A program made the translations under genes and the position numbers. The notes under the pieces are model-generated. The model was not told the DNA's origin and made no database searches. It saw only the letters and a list, made by a program, of their open reading frames with translations. Below, piece by piece: positions 46,401 through 59,055 of a stretch of 64,000 nt of DNA (position 1 is the stretch's first letter; each line of letters starts with the position of its first letter). Source of the stretch: Hippophae tibetana (Eukaryota > Streptophyta > Magnoliopsida > Rosales > Elaeagnaceae). The DNA is taken from assembly GCA_037013495.1 (NCBI GenBank), contig CM072802.1:45732501-45796500 (forward strand), written 5' to 3'.

Positions 46401-47435
46401 TTTGGCTTGAGGTTTAGGATTTAGGAATAAAGGATTTGAGGTTTAGGTTTTGGGGTTAGGTTTATATTTGAGGGTCAAGGTTTAGAGTCAAAATTATAAT
46501 TTTTTTAAATATGGTTTTGGGTTTGGAATTTGTGATTTTGGGTTTTGGTTTATTGTTCATGGTCATTTTTGTGGGTTAAGGTATAAGATTAAAAGTAATA
46601 TTTTTCTAACTAGGTTGTGAGGATTTCAGATTTATGATATGAGATTTGGTGTTTGGAGTTTAGGATTTAGGGTTAAATTATTGGGTTAAGGTTTAGGGTT
46701 AAAATTATTATTTTTCCAAATAAGGTAAAGCTTTTTGGGATTTGGATTTGTGATTTAGGGTTAGGGTTTTTAGATTTGGGGTTTAGGTTTAGGGTTTTGG
46801 GTTATATTTGTGGGATATGATGTGTAGGAGTTTGGGATTTGTGATATGAGATTTGGGATTTGGGGTTTAGGGTTAAATTTATGGGTTAATTTTAGTATTA
46901 CAATTATTATGTTTCTAAATAGGTTGTAGGGGTTTGGGATTTGGGAATTGAGATTTGGTGTTTAAAGTTTATTATATAGGGTTTAGGGTTTAGGGATATA
47001 TTTGTGGGTTACTATTTAGGGTAAAAGTTATTATTTTTCTAAATAGGGTGTAGGGGTTTGTGATTGAGGATTTGAGATTTGGGAATTGGGGTTTAGGTTT
47101 TAGGGTTTACGGTTATATTTAAGGGTTAAGGTTAAGTGTTAAAATTATTATGTTTCTAAATAGGGTATAAGGTTTTGGGATTTTGGATTCGTAGTTAAAA
47201 TTTTAGGGTTATATTTGTGGTTAAGGTTTAGGGTTAAAATTTTATTTTTCTAAATAGCGTTTAGGGTTTAGGGTTTACCTTTTTTGGGTTTAGGGTTATA
47301 TTTATGTGTTTTGGTTTAGGCTAAATATTATGATTTTTCTAAACAAGGTTTTCGATTTAGGGTGTTTGGATTTGAGATTTTGGTTTTAGGACTTAGGGTT
47401 TAGATTTATGGCTTATTGTTTAGGGTAATATTTAT
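46401..47435 (+). repeat. telomere-like satellite array
   Basis: About nine monomers; near-copy of the next array (48286), offset about 1,890 bp. Confidence 0.85.
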
Positions 47436-48285
47436 GATTTGGGTAAAATTGTAAAAATAAATTGAGGTCAGAATGGAATCATGATTCCTTGTGGGGGAGA
47501 ATTAGTTATTATTCCATCTCATTGAGTTACACATTCCAATCTATTCCTTATTTTTAGGTCAACCAAACTTGAAATTAATTGGAATTAATTGGAATTAATT
47601 CTAATTTCATTTCATTCGAGTAAACCAATTATGGTATAATATAATATTACCAAATGTCTAAATATACTTTTAACCAAGATTTTCTAGCATTTATTCAAGA
47701 ACATTAGGTTTAACATACACCAAATGTCTATACATTAACTAATAAAAAAATATAAATCCTATAAGAAAAAAATCAAAGTCTAAGAAGATGGAGAAATTGG
47801 TGAATGTTGTGAGGTAGGTGCTAGTTGTGATATTATATTAAAGAATTATGATGCTATATTTTGACTAAGATTGGGTAAAAATCTTATCATCACCTCACGT
47901 CAATGACCTGTCATCTCTTGTTGTTGAGTAAACATCTCAATACGATGATCCTTAGTTTAAATTTCCTGAATGTGGACTTAAATTTGAACACTTTCAACAT
48001 GGACAATGGAATGGATTCGTAATTGGAATTGGAATGGGAATGGTATGGAAACAGTTTTATTTGGTTTAACCATTGGAAAGAAAGAAGAGATGAGTGTTAT
48101 AGTATTTGGATTACAATTGAAATGGAGTGGAAAAAACACTTTATTTTACCTTAATACTACTATATTCATTAAACTTTTAATAATATTACTTAATTATTAT
48201 TTTTTCCTCAAACCAAATACATTATTTAAATCATTAGTTTTCAAAATAATTATTACTGAAAATTAATATTATTCTTTTTATAAAT
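47436..48285 (+). repeat. satellite core, full
   Basis: Perfect dyad at 47475. A local triplication AATTGGAATT (47578-47600) distinguishes it from the next copy. Bases 48006-48266 form an open frame that is also seen in the sister copy, but it is pure repeat. Confidence 0.85.
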
Positions 48286-49290
48286 AGGGTTTAGGGTTTT
48301 GAGGTTTAAGATTTAGGAATTATTGATTTGAAGTTTAGGATTTTGGGCTAGGTTTATATTTGAGGGTAAAGGTTTAGGGTCAAAATTATAATTTTTCTAA
48401 AATAGGGTTGAGATTTGGGATTTGGAGTTTGGGTTTTGGTTTATTGTTTATGGTCATTTTTGTGGAGTAAGGTATAAGATTAAAAGTAATATTTTCTAAA
48501 TTGGTTGTGAGGATTTCAGATTTATGATATGAGATTTGGTGTTTGGGTTTAGGATTTAGGGTTAAATTATTGGGTTAAGGTTTAGGGTTAAAATTATTAT
48601 TTTTCCAAATAGGGTAAAGCTTTTTGGGATTTGGATTTGGGATTTAGGGTTAGGGTTTTTAGATTTGGGGTTTAGGTTTTGGGTTTTGGGTTATATTTGT
48701 GGGATATGATATGTAGGAGTTTGGGATTTGTGATATGAGATTTGGGATTTGGGGTTTAGGGTTAAATTTATGGGTTAATTTTAGTATTACAATTATTATG
48801 TTTCTAAATAGGTTATAGGGGTTTGGGATTTGGGAATTGAGATTTGGTGTTTAAAGTTTATTATATAGGGTTTAGGGTTTGGGATATATTTGTGGGTTAC
48901 TATTTAGGGTAAAAATTATTATTTTTCTAAATAGGGTGTAGGGGTTTGTGATTGAGGATTTCGGATTTGGGAATTGGGGTTTAGGTTTTAGGGTTTATGG
49001 TTATATTTATGGGTTAAGGTTAAGTGTTAAAATTATTATTTTTCAAAATAGGGTATAAGGTTTTGGGATTTTGGATTCGTAGTTGAAATTTTAGGGTTAT
49101 ATTTGTGGTTAAGGTTTAGGGTTAAAATTTTATTTTTGTAAATAGCGTTTAGGGTTTAGGGTTTACCTTTTTGGGTTTAGGGTTATATTTATGTGTTTTG
49201 GTTTAGGCTAAATATTATGATTTTTCTAAACAAGGTTTTCGATTTAGGGTTTTTGGATTTGAGATTTTGGTTTTAGGACTTAGGGTTTAG
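48286..49290 (+). repeat. telomere-like satellite array
   Basis: Sister of 46401-47435. Small differences include loss of the GCTTATTGTTTAGGGTAATA lead-in before the core. Confidence 0.85.
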
Positions 49291-50140
49291 ATTTATGGTT
49301 TGGGTAAAATTGTAAAAATAAATTGAGGTCAGAATGGAGTCATGATTCCTTGTGGGGGAGAATTAGTTATTATTCCATCTCATTGAGTTGCACATTCCAA
49401 TCTATTCCTTATTTTTCGGTCAACCAAACTTGAAATTAATTGGAATTAATTCTAATTTCATTTCATTCCAGTAAACCAATTATGGTATAATATAATATTA
49501 CCAAATGTCTAAATATACTTTCAACCAAGATTTTCTAGCATTTATTCAAGAACATTAGGTTTAACATACACCAAATGTCTCTACATTAACTAATAAAACA
49601 ATATAAATCCTATAAGAAAAAAATCAAAGTCTAAGAAGATGGAGAAATTGGTGAATGTTGTGAGGTAGGTGCTAGTTGTGATATTATATTAAAGAATTAT
49701 GATGCTATATTTTGACTAAGATTGTGTAAAAATCTTATCATCACCTCACGTCAATGATCCGTCATCTCTTGTTGTTGAGTAAACATCTCAATTCGGTGAT
49801 CCTTAGTTTAAATTTCCTGACTATGGACTTAACTTTGAACACTTTCAACATGGACAATGGAATGGATTCGTAATTGGAATTGGAATGGGAATGGTATGGA
49901 AACAGTTTTATTTGGTTGACCATTGGAAAGAAAGAAGAGATGAGTGTTATAGTATTTGGATTACAATTGAAATGGAGTGGAAAAAACACTTTATATTACC
50001 TTAATACTACTATATTCATTAAACTTTTAATAATATTACTTAATTATTATTTTTTCCTCAAACCAAATACAGTATTTAAATCATTAGTTTTCAAACTAAT
50101 TATTACTGAAAATTAATATTATTCTTTTTATAAATAGGGT
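49291..50140 (+). repeat. satellite core, full
   Basis: Dyad GGAGTCATGATTCC (49336), 1,861 bp after its sister. The two share CACATTCCAATCTATTCC and AAACTTTTAATAATATTACT. Confidence 0.85.
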
Positions 50141-51435
50141 TTAGGATTTTGGGCTAGGATTATATTTGAGGGTAAAGGTTTAGGGTCAAAATTATAATTT
50201 TTCTAAAATAGGGTTTTGAGTTTTGGGATTTGGAGTTTGGGTTTAGGTTTATTGTTTATGGTCATTTTTTTGGGGTAAGGTATAAGATTAAAAGTAATAT
50301 TTTTCTAAATAGGGTGTGAGGATTTCAGATTTATGATTTGAGGTTTTGGGTTTAGGATTTGGGGTTAAATATTTTGGTTATGGTTTAGGGTTAAAATTAT
50401 TATTTTTCAAAGTTGGGTAAATCGTTTTGTGATTTGGATTTTTGATTAATGGTTTTGGGTTATATTTATGGTTTATCGTTTATGATTAAAATTGGTAGTT
50501 TTCTAAATAATTATTACTTAAAATAAATTATATTATTAAAATTATTATTTTTAGAAATAGTGTTTGGGTTTTATGGTATGGGGGTTAGGATTTTGGGATT
50601 TGGGTTTTGGGTTTTAAGTTTAGAATTTAGGGTTATATTTGATGGTAAAGGTTTAGGGTCAAATTTATAATTTTTCTAACTAGGGTTTATGATTTTGGGA
50701 TTTGGGATTTTGGCTTTTGGCTTTTGCCTTTATTGTTTAATGTTATTTTTAAGTTTTATGGTGTAGGGTAAAAAATATTATTATTCTAGATAGGGTGTAG
50801 GGGTTTGGGATATGATATTTTGGGTTTAGGGTTTAGGGATTTATTTGCGGGTTAAGGTTTAGGGTTAAGATTATTATTTTTCTAAATAGGTTGTAAGGGT
50901 TTGAGATTTGGGATTTTAGAAATGAGATTTTGGGTTTAAAGTTTATTATTTATGGTTTACTGTTTAGGGTTACATTTATGGGTTAATGGTTAGTGTTACA
51001 ATTATTATTTTTCTAAATATGGTGTTGGGTTAGGGATTGGGGATTAGGGATTTGGGATTTGGGATTTGGATTTGGGATTTGGGAATTGGGGTTTAAGGTT
51101 CAGGGTTAAAATTATTATTTTTGAAAATAAGGTATATGGTTTTTGGATTTTGGATTTGGGTTTAAGGTTTAGGGTCATATTTGTTTGTTAAGGTTTAGTG
51201 TTAGAATTTTTATTTTTGTAAATAGAATTTAGGATTTTGGGATTTGAGATTTGAGATTTAAGGTTAAGGGTTATGGGTTTGCGGTTCAGAATTTAGGGTT
51301 ATATTTATGTGTTTTGGTTTAAGCTTAAAATTATTATTTTTATAAATATGGTTTAAGATTTAGGGTTTTGGGATTTGAGATTTTGGTTTTAGTGTTTTGG
51401 ATTTAAGATTTATGGCTTAATCTTTAGTGTAATAT
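50141..51435 (+). repeat. telomere-like satellite array
   Basis: About eleven monomers with a core-tail-like AT module (50500-50560). GGGATTTGG runs at 51045-51075 are the least interrupted G-rich stretch of the window. Confidence 0.8.
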
Positions 51436-52095
51436 TTATGGTTTGGGTAAAATTTGTAAAAACAATTTGAGGTGGGAATGGAATCATGATTCCATAGTGA
51501 GGAGAATTAGTTAAGATTTCTTCTCATTTAGTAAAAGATTTCTTCTATTCCCAAGTTTTCGGTCAACTAAGTATAAAACTGAAAGGAATTAATTCTAATT
51601 TATTTTCATTCTAAACAATCAAACATGGGTAAATTAATATTGCCAAATGTCCCAATATAATGTCAACAGATATTTTCTAACATTTATTCAAGAACTTCAT
51701 GTTTTACATATACCAAATGTCTCTACATTAACTAATAAAATAATATAACTCTTAGAATCAAAGTCTAAGAAGATGGAGAAATTGGTGGATGTTGTTAGGT
51801 AGGTGCTACTTGTGATATTGTATTAAAGAATTATGATGCTATATTTTGACTATGATTGGGTAAATATCTCATCATCACCTCCTGTCATTGATCCATCAGT
51901 ATTATAGTATTTGGTTTACAATTGGAATGGAGTGGAAAACACTCTATATTACCTTAATACATTTATATTCAGTAAACTTTAATTAATTATTATTTTTTTG
52001 GTCAAACAAAATACATTATTTGCATCATTATTTTTTCTAAATAATATTTACTGAAAATTAAAATATGTTATTAAAATTATTATTTTTATAAATAG
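51436..52095 (+). repeat. satellite core with deletion
   Basis: Perfect dyad at 51480. The sequence jumps from CATTGATCCATCA to GTATTATAGTATTTGG, losing about 170 bases. Confidence 0.8.
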
Positions 52096-52995
52096 GGTTT
52101 AGGGTTTTGAGGTTTAGGTTTAGGGGTTACAGTTATATTTGAGGGTAATGGTTTAGAGTCAAAATTATAATTTCTAAATTTTGTTTTGGGTTAAAATTAT
52201 TATTTTTCAAAATAGGGTAAAGCTTATTGTTATTTGGATTTGGGATTTAGGGTTTAGGTTTATAGATTTGGGGTTTAGGCTTAGGGTTCTCGGTTATATT
52301 TGTATGTTATGGTTTAGGATTAAAATTATTTTTTCCTAAATAATTATTACTTAATAATAACATATATTAATAAAATTATTACCTTTATAAATAGGGTTTA
52401 TGGTTTTCAGGTTTAGGATTTACTATTTTAGGATTTGGGGTTTAGGTTTTAGATTTTAGGGTTATATTTGAGGGTAATGGTTTAGGGTTTTGAGATTTGG
52501 GATTTTGGGTTTAGTGCTTCGGGTATATTGTTTAGTGTAATTTTTTAGGGTTAAGATGTAGGGTAAAAATTATTATTTTTCTAAATAGGGTGTAAGGGTT
52601 TGGGATTTGTGATATGAGATTTGGAGTTTGGTGTTTAGGCTTATAATTTAGGGTTTAAAGTTTATAATTTAGAGTTTAGGGTTTAGAATTAGATTTGTGA
52701 GTTAATGTTTAGGGTTAAATTGTTTTTTTCAAAATAGGGTATTTGGATTTAGGGTTTATGTTTTAGGGTTTAGTGTTATATTTGTAGGTTATGTTTTGAG
52801 GTTAAAATTTTTATTTTTGTAAATAGGGTTTTGGGTTTGCAGTTTATAAGGTAATATTTATGTGTTTAGGTTTAGGATTAAAATTATTATTTTCCTAAAT
52901 AGGGTTTAGGATTTAGTGTTTTGAGATTTAAGATTTTGGTTTTAGGGTTTAGGGGTTAGCATTTAGGGCTTATTGTATAGTGTAATATTTAGGGT
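52096..52995 (+). repeat. telomere-like satellite array
   Basis: About eight monomers, with the tail-like AT module at 52335-52390. Confidence 0.8.
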
Positions 52996-53675
52996 TTGGG
53001 TAAAATTTTAAAAAACATTTGATATGGGTAATGTAATATTAGCTAATATCCCAATCTATTGTCAACCATGATTTTCTAGCATATATTCAAGAACTTTAGG
53101 TTAAACATATACCAAATGTCGCTACATTAACTAACAAAATAATGTAACTCCTATAACAAAAAAAATAAAAGTCTAAGAAGATGGATAAATTGATGGATGT
53201 TATGAGGTAGGTGCTACTTGTTATATTGTAGTAAAGAATTATGATGCTATATTTTGACTAAGTTAGTGTAAAAATCTCATCCTTACCTCATGTCATTGAT
53301 CCATCAACTCCTATTGTTTAGTAAACGTACATATCATTACGATAATCCTGAGTTTAAATTTGGTGATCGTGGACTTAAATTTGAACACTTTCAACAAGGA
53401 CAACATAATGGAATCAGAATGTGAATGGAATGGAAACAATTTTATTTGGTTTGACCATTGGAATGAAAGAAGGGATAAGTATTATAGTATTTTGTGTACA
53501 ATTGAATGGAGTTGAAAGCACTATATATTACCTTAATACTACTATATTCAATAAAATTTAAATAATATTATTAAATTTGTTTTTCATCAAACAAAATAAA
53601 TTATTAAAATTATTATTTTCTAAATAATTATTATTGAAAACTAAACTATTTTATTAAAATTATTATTTTTATAAA
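52996..53675 (+). repeat. satellite core lacking dyad and left arm
   Basis: Lead-in AAAACATTTGATATGGG joins directly to TAATGTAATATTAGC; everything right of that is present. Confidence 0.8.
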
Positions 53676-54570
53676 TATGGTTTAGGTTTAGAGGTTTAGG
53701 ATTTAGGAATTACAGATTTGGGAATTTGGGTTTAGGGGTTAGTGTTATATTTGAGGGTAAAGGTTTAGGGTCAAACTTATAATTTTTGTAAATAGGGTTT
53801 AGGGTTTTTGGATTTGAGATTTTTGGTTGTGTTTATTTTTTGGTTATATTTGTGGGTTAAGGCATAGAGATAAAATTATTATTTTTCTAAATAAAGTGTA
53901 GGGGTTTGGTGTTAGTGGTATGAGATTTGGGGTTTGAGGTTTGTAGTTTAGGGTTAAATTTGTGGGTTATGATTTAAGGTTAAAATTATTATTTTTCTAT
54001 GGGTTTTGGGATTTTGGATTTGGTTCTTATTGTTTAGGGTTATATTTGTGGGTTAAGTTTTAGGGTTAAAATTATTATTTTTCTATATAGGTTATAGGGG
54101 TTTAGGATTTTGGATTTGGCATTTGAGATTGGGGGTTTAAATTTTATTATTAAGGGTTTAGAGTTTAGGGTTATATTTGTGGGTTAATGTTTAGCGTTAA
54201 AATTATTATTTTTCTAAATAGGGTGTAAGTGTTTGGGAATTGGAATTTGTGATTTGGAAATATGGGTTTAGGGTAAAAATTCTTATTTTTCAAAATATGT
54301 TATAGCATTTTTGGATTTTGGATTTGAGGTTTAAGGTTTAGGGTTTAGGGTTATGCTTGTGGGTTAAGGTTTAGGGTTAAAAGTTTTATTTTTCTAAAAT
54401 GGGTTTAGGGTTTTGCGATTTGAGGTTTAGGGTTTTGTGTTTGTTGTTTTGGGTTGAGGGTTATATTTATTATTTTTCTAAATAAGGTTTATGATTTTGA
54501 GTTTTGGGATTTGAGATTTGGATTTAGGGTTTATGGTTTAGTTCTTAATGTTTAGTGTAATATTTGTGGT
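53676..54570 (+). repeat. telomere-like satellite array
   Basis: About eight monomers, near-collinear with 59056-60245 (shared TTTGGTTGTGTTTATT and GTGGTATGAGATTTGG variants). Confidence 0.8.
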
Positions 54571-55315
54571 TTAGGTGAAATTAAAAAAAAATGAAATGGG
54601 AATGGAATCAAGATTCCTTATGGGGGAGAATTAGTTATGATTCCTTCTCTTTAAATAATGGATTCCATTCGATTCCCCCTTTTCATGCCAACTAAATAAA
54701 AAATTTGAAGGAATTAATTCTAATTCCATTTCATTTCAGTCAACCAAACATGTGGTAATGTAATATTACCAAATGTCCCAATATACTGCCAACCATGATT
54801 TTCTAGCATTTATTCCAGAACTTCACTTTTAACATATACCAAATGTCTCTACATTAACTAAAGAAATAATACAACTCTTATAAGAAACAAAAATGAAAGT
54901 CTAAGAAGATGGAGAAATTGATGGATCTTGTAAGGTAGGTGCTACTCGTGATATTGTAGTTAAGAATTATGATGCTATATTTTTACTAAGTTAGGGTAAA
55001 AATATCATCCTCACCTTATGTCATTGATACATCCTCTCCTATTGTTGAGTAAACATCTCAATACAATGATCCTTAGTTTAATTTGTTTGACCAATAGAAT
55101 GAAATAAGGGATCATTATTATAGTATTTGGTTTACAACTGGAATGGAGTGGAAAACACTCTATATTACCTTAATATTATTATATTTAGTAAAATTTCAAT
55201 AATATTATTTAATTATTATTTTTTCATCAAATAAAATACATTATTTGAACCATTATTTTTCTAAATAATTATTAATGAAAATTAAAATATATTATTAAAA
55301 TTATTATTTTATAAA
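54571..55315 (+). repeat. satellite core with deletion
   Basis: Dyad GGAATCAAGATTCC (54604), the same variant as at 60275. CTTAGTTTAATTTG joins TTTGACCAATAGAATG, losing about 110 bases. Confidence 0.8.
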
Positions 55316-56677
55316 TAGGATTTAGAGTTTTGAGGTTTATGATTTAGGAATAAGGAATTAGAGGTTTAGGTTTAGAGGTTAGGGTTATATTTAAGGGTAA
55401 AAGTTTAGAGCCAAAATTATATTTTTTCTAAATAGGGTTTTGGGTTTTGTGATTTGGGATTTTAGGTTTAGATTTAATGTTTACTATCATTTTTGTTTGT
55501 TAAGGTATAAGATTAAGAGTATCATTTTTCTAAATAGCGTGTGGGGGTTTTAGATTTATTATATGAGATTTGTGTTTGGGGTTTACTATTTAGGGTTAAA
55601 TTAGTGGTTAAGGTTTAGGGTTAAAATTATTATTTTTCAAAATAGGGTAAAGCTTTTTAGGATTTGGATTTGTGATTTAGGGTTAGGGTTTTTAGATTTG
55701 GGGTTTAGCTTTAGAGTTTTGGGTTATATTTGTGGTTTATGCTTTAAAATTAAAATTATTAATTTTCTAAATAATTATTACTTAAAATTAAAATATATTA
55801 ACAAAATTATTATTTTTATAAATAGGTTTTGGGTTTTGAGGTTTAGGATTTAAAATTTAGGATTCTAAGATTTAAGGTTTTACGACTTTGGATATGGGGT
55901 TTAGGTTTTAGAGTTTAGGGTTATATTTGAGGATTAATTTTTAGGGTCAAAGTTAGAAGTTTTCTAAATAGGGTTTAGGGTTTTGGGATTTGGTATATTT
56001 TGTTTAGTGTTTAGTGCTATTTTTGAGGGTTATGGTGTAGGATAAAAATTATTATTTTTCTAAATAGGGTGTAGGAGTTTGGCATTTGTCATATGTGATT
56101 TAGGGTTTGGGGTTAAGGGTTAAATGTTTTGGGTTAAATTTATGGGTTAAGGTTTAGTATTAAAATTATTATTTTTGTAAATAGGTTATAGATGTTTGGA
56201 ATTTGGGATTTGGGAATTGAGAATTGGTGTTTAAAGTTTATTATATAGGGTTTAGGGTTTAGGGATATATTTGTAGGTTAATGTTTAGGGTTAAAAATAT
56301 TGATTTTCTAAATAGGGTGTAAGGGTTTGTGATTAGGGATTTAGGATTTGGGATTTGAGAATTAGGGTTTAGGGTTTAGGGTTTATGGTTATATTTATGG
56401 GTTAAGGTTTTGGGTTAAAATTATTATTTTTCAAAATAAGGTATAGGGTTTTGGGATTTTGGAATAGGTGTTTAAAGTTTAGGGTTAAAATTTTGATTTT
56501 TGTAAATAATGTTTAGGGTTTTGGGATTTTAGATTTCAGGCTTAGGATTTTGGGTTTAGGATTTTGGGTTTATGGTTATATTTTTGTGTTTTGGTTTAGG
56601 CTAAATATTCTTATTTTTCTAAACAGGGTTTTGGATTTTTGGTTTTGGGATTTGAGATTTTGGTTTTAGGGTTTAAG
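55316..56677 (+). repeat. telomere-like satellite array with LTR target site
   Basis: About twelve monomers; ends in TTAAG (56673-56677), the target duplication of the following LTR. Confidence 0.8.
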
Positions 56678-56678
56678 T

Positions 56679-56861
56679 GATGAGAATCATCGAGCTCTAC
56701 AAATTCCAAGTGGACCAATCACAAGGTCTAGGAAGGCACAACTCGAAAAGGCTTTAAATGGGCTCATTCAAGAGGTCATTCATAATCAAGGGGACCTAAA
56801 TTGGGAGTGCAAAGATTGGGACAATCCTAGGATGGAAATTAGGGCAAAATTGGCAAAATAA
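56679..56861 (+). pseudogene. C-terminal end of a Ty3/gypsy polyprotein inside LTR F
   Basis: The frame is open from the first bases of the LTR to TAA at 56859-56861 (60 codons). It begins DENHRALQIPSGPITRSRKA and continues with an acidic/aromatic tail ending AKLAK. The GPITRSR motif is one I associate with the C-terminus of plant gypsy polyproteins. There is no start codon, so it is only the last part of a reading frame that ran from pol into the 3' LTR, as described for some chromoviruses. Confidence 0.65.
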
Positions 56862-56879
56862 AACTAGGCACATTGTTGT

Positions 56880-57200
56880 GCCATTTGGACTTTTTGGGCA
56901 GCTTCAATTTCAGCCCTTAGATGGAAACAAGGGTTAAGATGTAGTATTTTATAGGGTTTCTTTTGTTCTCAGCTGCTCCATGTTTTGCGCCAATTTTGGA
57001 GTGCCATTTGGACTGATTTTGGGCAGCTCTCTTTTCATCCCTTGGATGAAATCAAGGGTTAAGATGTAATACTTTATGGGATTGCTTTGTGGTCAGCTGC
57101 CCCAATTTTTCCATGCTTTTTGGTCAATGTTTTCTGCTACCTTTTCTGCTTTTTGGTTGTGTCTATTTTCAACCCTTGGATGAGATCAAGGGCTATGATG
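56880..57200 (+). repeat. three divergent units with CCCTTGG..CAAGGG hairpin
   Basis: Units carry GCCATTTGGACT/GGGCAGCT followed by a hairpin: CCCTTAGATGGAAACAAGGG (56914), CCCTTGGATGAAATCAAGGG (57039) and CCCTTGGATGAGATCAAGGG (57173). Each hairpin is followed by (T/C)TA(A/T)GATGTA(G/A/T)TA and a GCT tract. Spacing is about 125-134 bp. Confidence 0.7.
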
Positions 57201-57562
57201 TATTATAGCTTAGGGTTGGTTTGTATCCTTTTAAGAGCAACTCAGTTGCTGTAAAAGATAATATTGAATGAAGTTTGAATATTCATATCATTTGAGAGCT
57301 CATTCTAGCTCTTTGTTCCTCTTCAAGCAACTTATCAAGGGATTGGCAACCTTTGTGGCGTTGTTTAGCATCCAAGCATTTGTGGTGAGTAATATCCATA
57401 CTTGTTAGGGTATCATTTATGCTAGACTTATCAAGGAATTAGCAGCCCCTTGTGGCGTCTTTTCTCCTCAGAAAAATGGTGAGTAATATCCATTGATTTG
57501 TGTAGAAACCCTTTGCTATATAATCTGAAATTAGCTAGGTCCTAAACCCTTGGTTCTTATCA

Positions 57563-58050
57563 TTAAGGTTTAGGATTTATGGCTTAATGTTTAGTGTAAT
57601 ATTTATGGTTTGCGTAAAATTATTAAAAACAATTAAGGTGGAAATGGAATCATGATCTCTACATTAACTAACAAAACAATATAACTTCTATAAGAAAAAA
57701 AATCAAAGTCTAAGAAGATGGAGAAATTGATGGATGTTGTGAGCTAGGTGCTACTTGTGATATTGTATTAACGAATTATGATGCTATATTTTGACTATGA
57801 TTGTGTAAATATCTCATCATCACCTCTTGTCATTGATCCATCATCTCTTGTTATTGAGTAAACATCTCAATACGATGATGCTTAGTTTAATTTTCCTAAC
57901 CATGGACTTAAATTTGAACACCTTCAACATGGACAATGGAAAGGATTCAAATTGGAATTGGAATGTGAATGGTATGGAAACAATATTTGGTTTGACCGTT
58001 AGAATGAAAGAATGGATCAGTGTTATAGTATTTGGATTACAATTGGAATG
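57563..58050 (+). repeat. satellite core with large deletion
   Basis: Right TTAAG duplication, lead-in, then GGAATCATGAT fused to CTCTACATTAAC, losing about 280 bases of left arm. The right arm ends at GGAATGGAGTGG, joined straight to the next core's lead-in with no array between. Confidence 0.75.
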
Positions 58051-59055
58051 GAGTGGGTAAAATTGTAAAAAACATTTGAGAGGAAAATGGAATCATGATT
58101 CCTTACAAGGGAGAATTAGTTATGATTCCTTCTCATGTAAAAATAGATTCCATTTTATTCCTACTTTTTTGGCCAACCATACAAAAATTTGGAAGGAATT
58201 AATTCGAATTTCATATCATTGGAGTCAACCAAACATGGGGTAATGTAATATTACCTAATGTCCCAATATACTGTCAACCAAGATTTTCTAGCATTTATTC
58301 AAGAACTTCAGGTTTAACATATACAAAATGTCATTACATTAACTAACTAAATAATGTAACTCCTATAAGAAAAAAAAATCAAAGTCTAAGAAGATGGAGG
58401 AATTGATGGATGTTGTGAGAAAGGTGCTACGTGTGATATTGTCGTAAAGAATTATGATGTTATATTTTGACTAAGTTAGTGTAGAAATATCATCATCACC
58501 TCATGTCATTGATGCATCATCTCTTATTGTTGAGTAAACATATCAATACAATAGTCTTGAGTTTAAATTTGTTGATGATGGACTTAAATTTGAACAATTT
58601 CAAGATGGACAACGAAATGGAATCAGAATAGGCATTGGAATATGAATAGATTGAAAAACACTATATATTACCTTAATACAATTATATTTAGTAAACATCT
58701 CAATACGATAATCATGTGTTTTAATTTGTTGATCATGGACATGAATTTGAACACTTTTAACATGGACAATAGAATGGAATCGGAATGAGAATAATAATGT
58801 GAATGGAATGGAAACAATTTTATTTGGTTTGACCATTGTAATGAAATAATTGATAAGTATTATTGTATTTGGTGTACAATGGATGGAGTTGAAAACACTG
58901 TATATTACCTTAATACTACTATATTCCGTAAAATTTAAATAATATCATCAAATATTTTTTCTTCAAACAAAATAAATTATTAAAATCGTTATTTTACTAA
59001 ATAATTATTGCCGAAAACTAAAATATTTTATTAACATTATTATTTTATAAATAGG
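58051..59055 (+). repeat. satellite core with duplicated right half
   Basis: Perfect dyad at 58089 and complete left arm. A first right end (58650-58690) breaks in AGTAAA and continues at CATCTCAATACG, repeating the right half to 58935. Its first right arm has the same inner deletion as the cores at 7166 and 8786. Confidence 0.75.

Larger units (their letters stand above)
56678..57562 (+). repeat. solo LTR F of a Ty3/gypsy element, TTAAG target duplication
   Basis: 885 bp with inverted ends TGATGAGAATCA and TGGTTCTTATCA, flanked by TTAAG at 56673-56677 and 57563-57567. Clearly less AT-rich than its surroundings. It contains a coding end at 56679-56861, three hairpin-bearing repeats (56880-57200) and a pair of roughly 97-bp repeats ending GGTGAGTAATATCCAT (57383 and 57478). 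It is unrelated to LTRs A-E. No PBS or PPT adjoins it, so it is a solo LTR. Confidence 0.88.

Noticed and set aside
48006-50116. Similar 80-86 codon frames in two places suggesting a conserved gene
   Set aside because: Both lie at the same position of sister satellite units, so similarity is explained by duplication; other cores have stops there.
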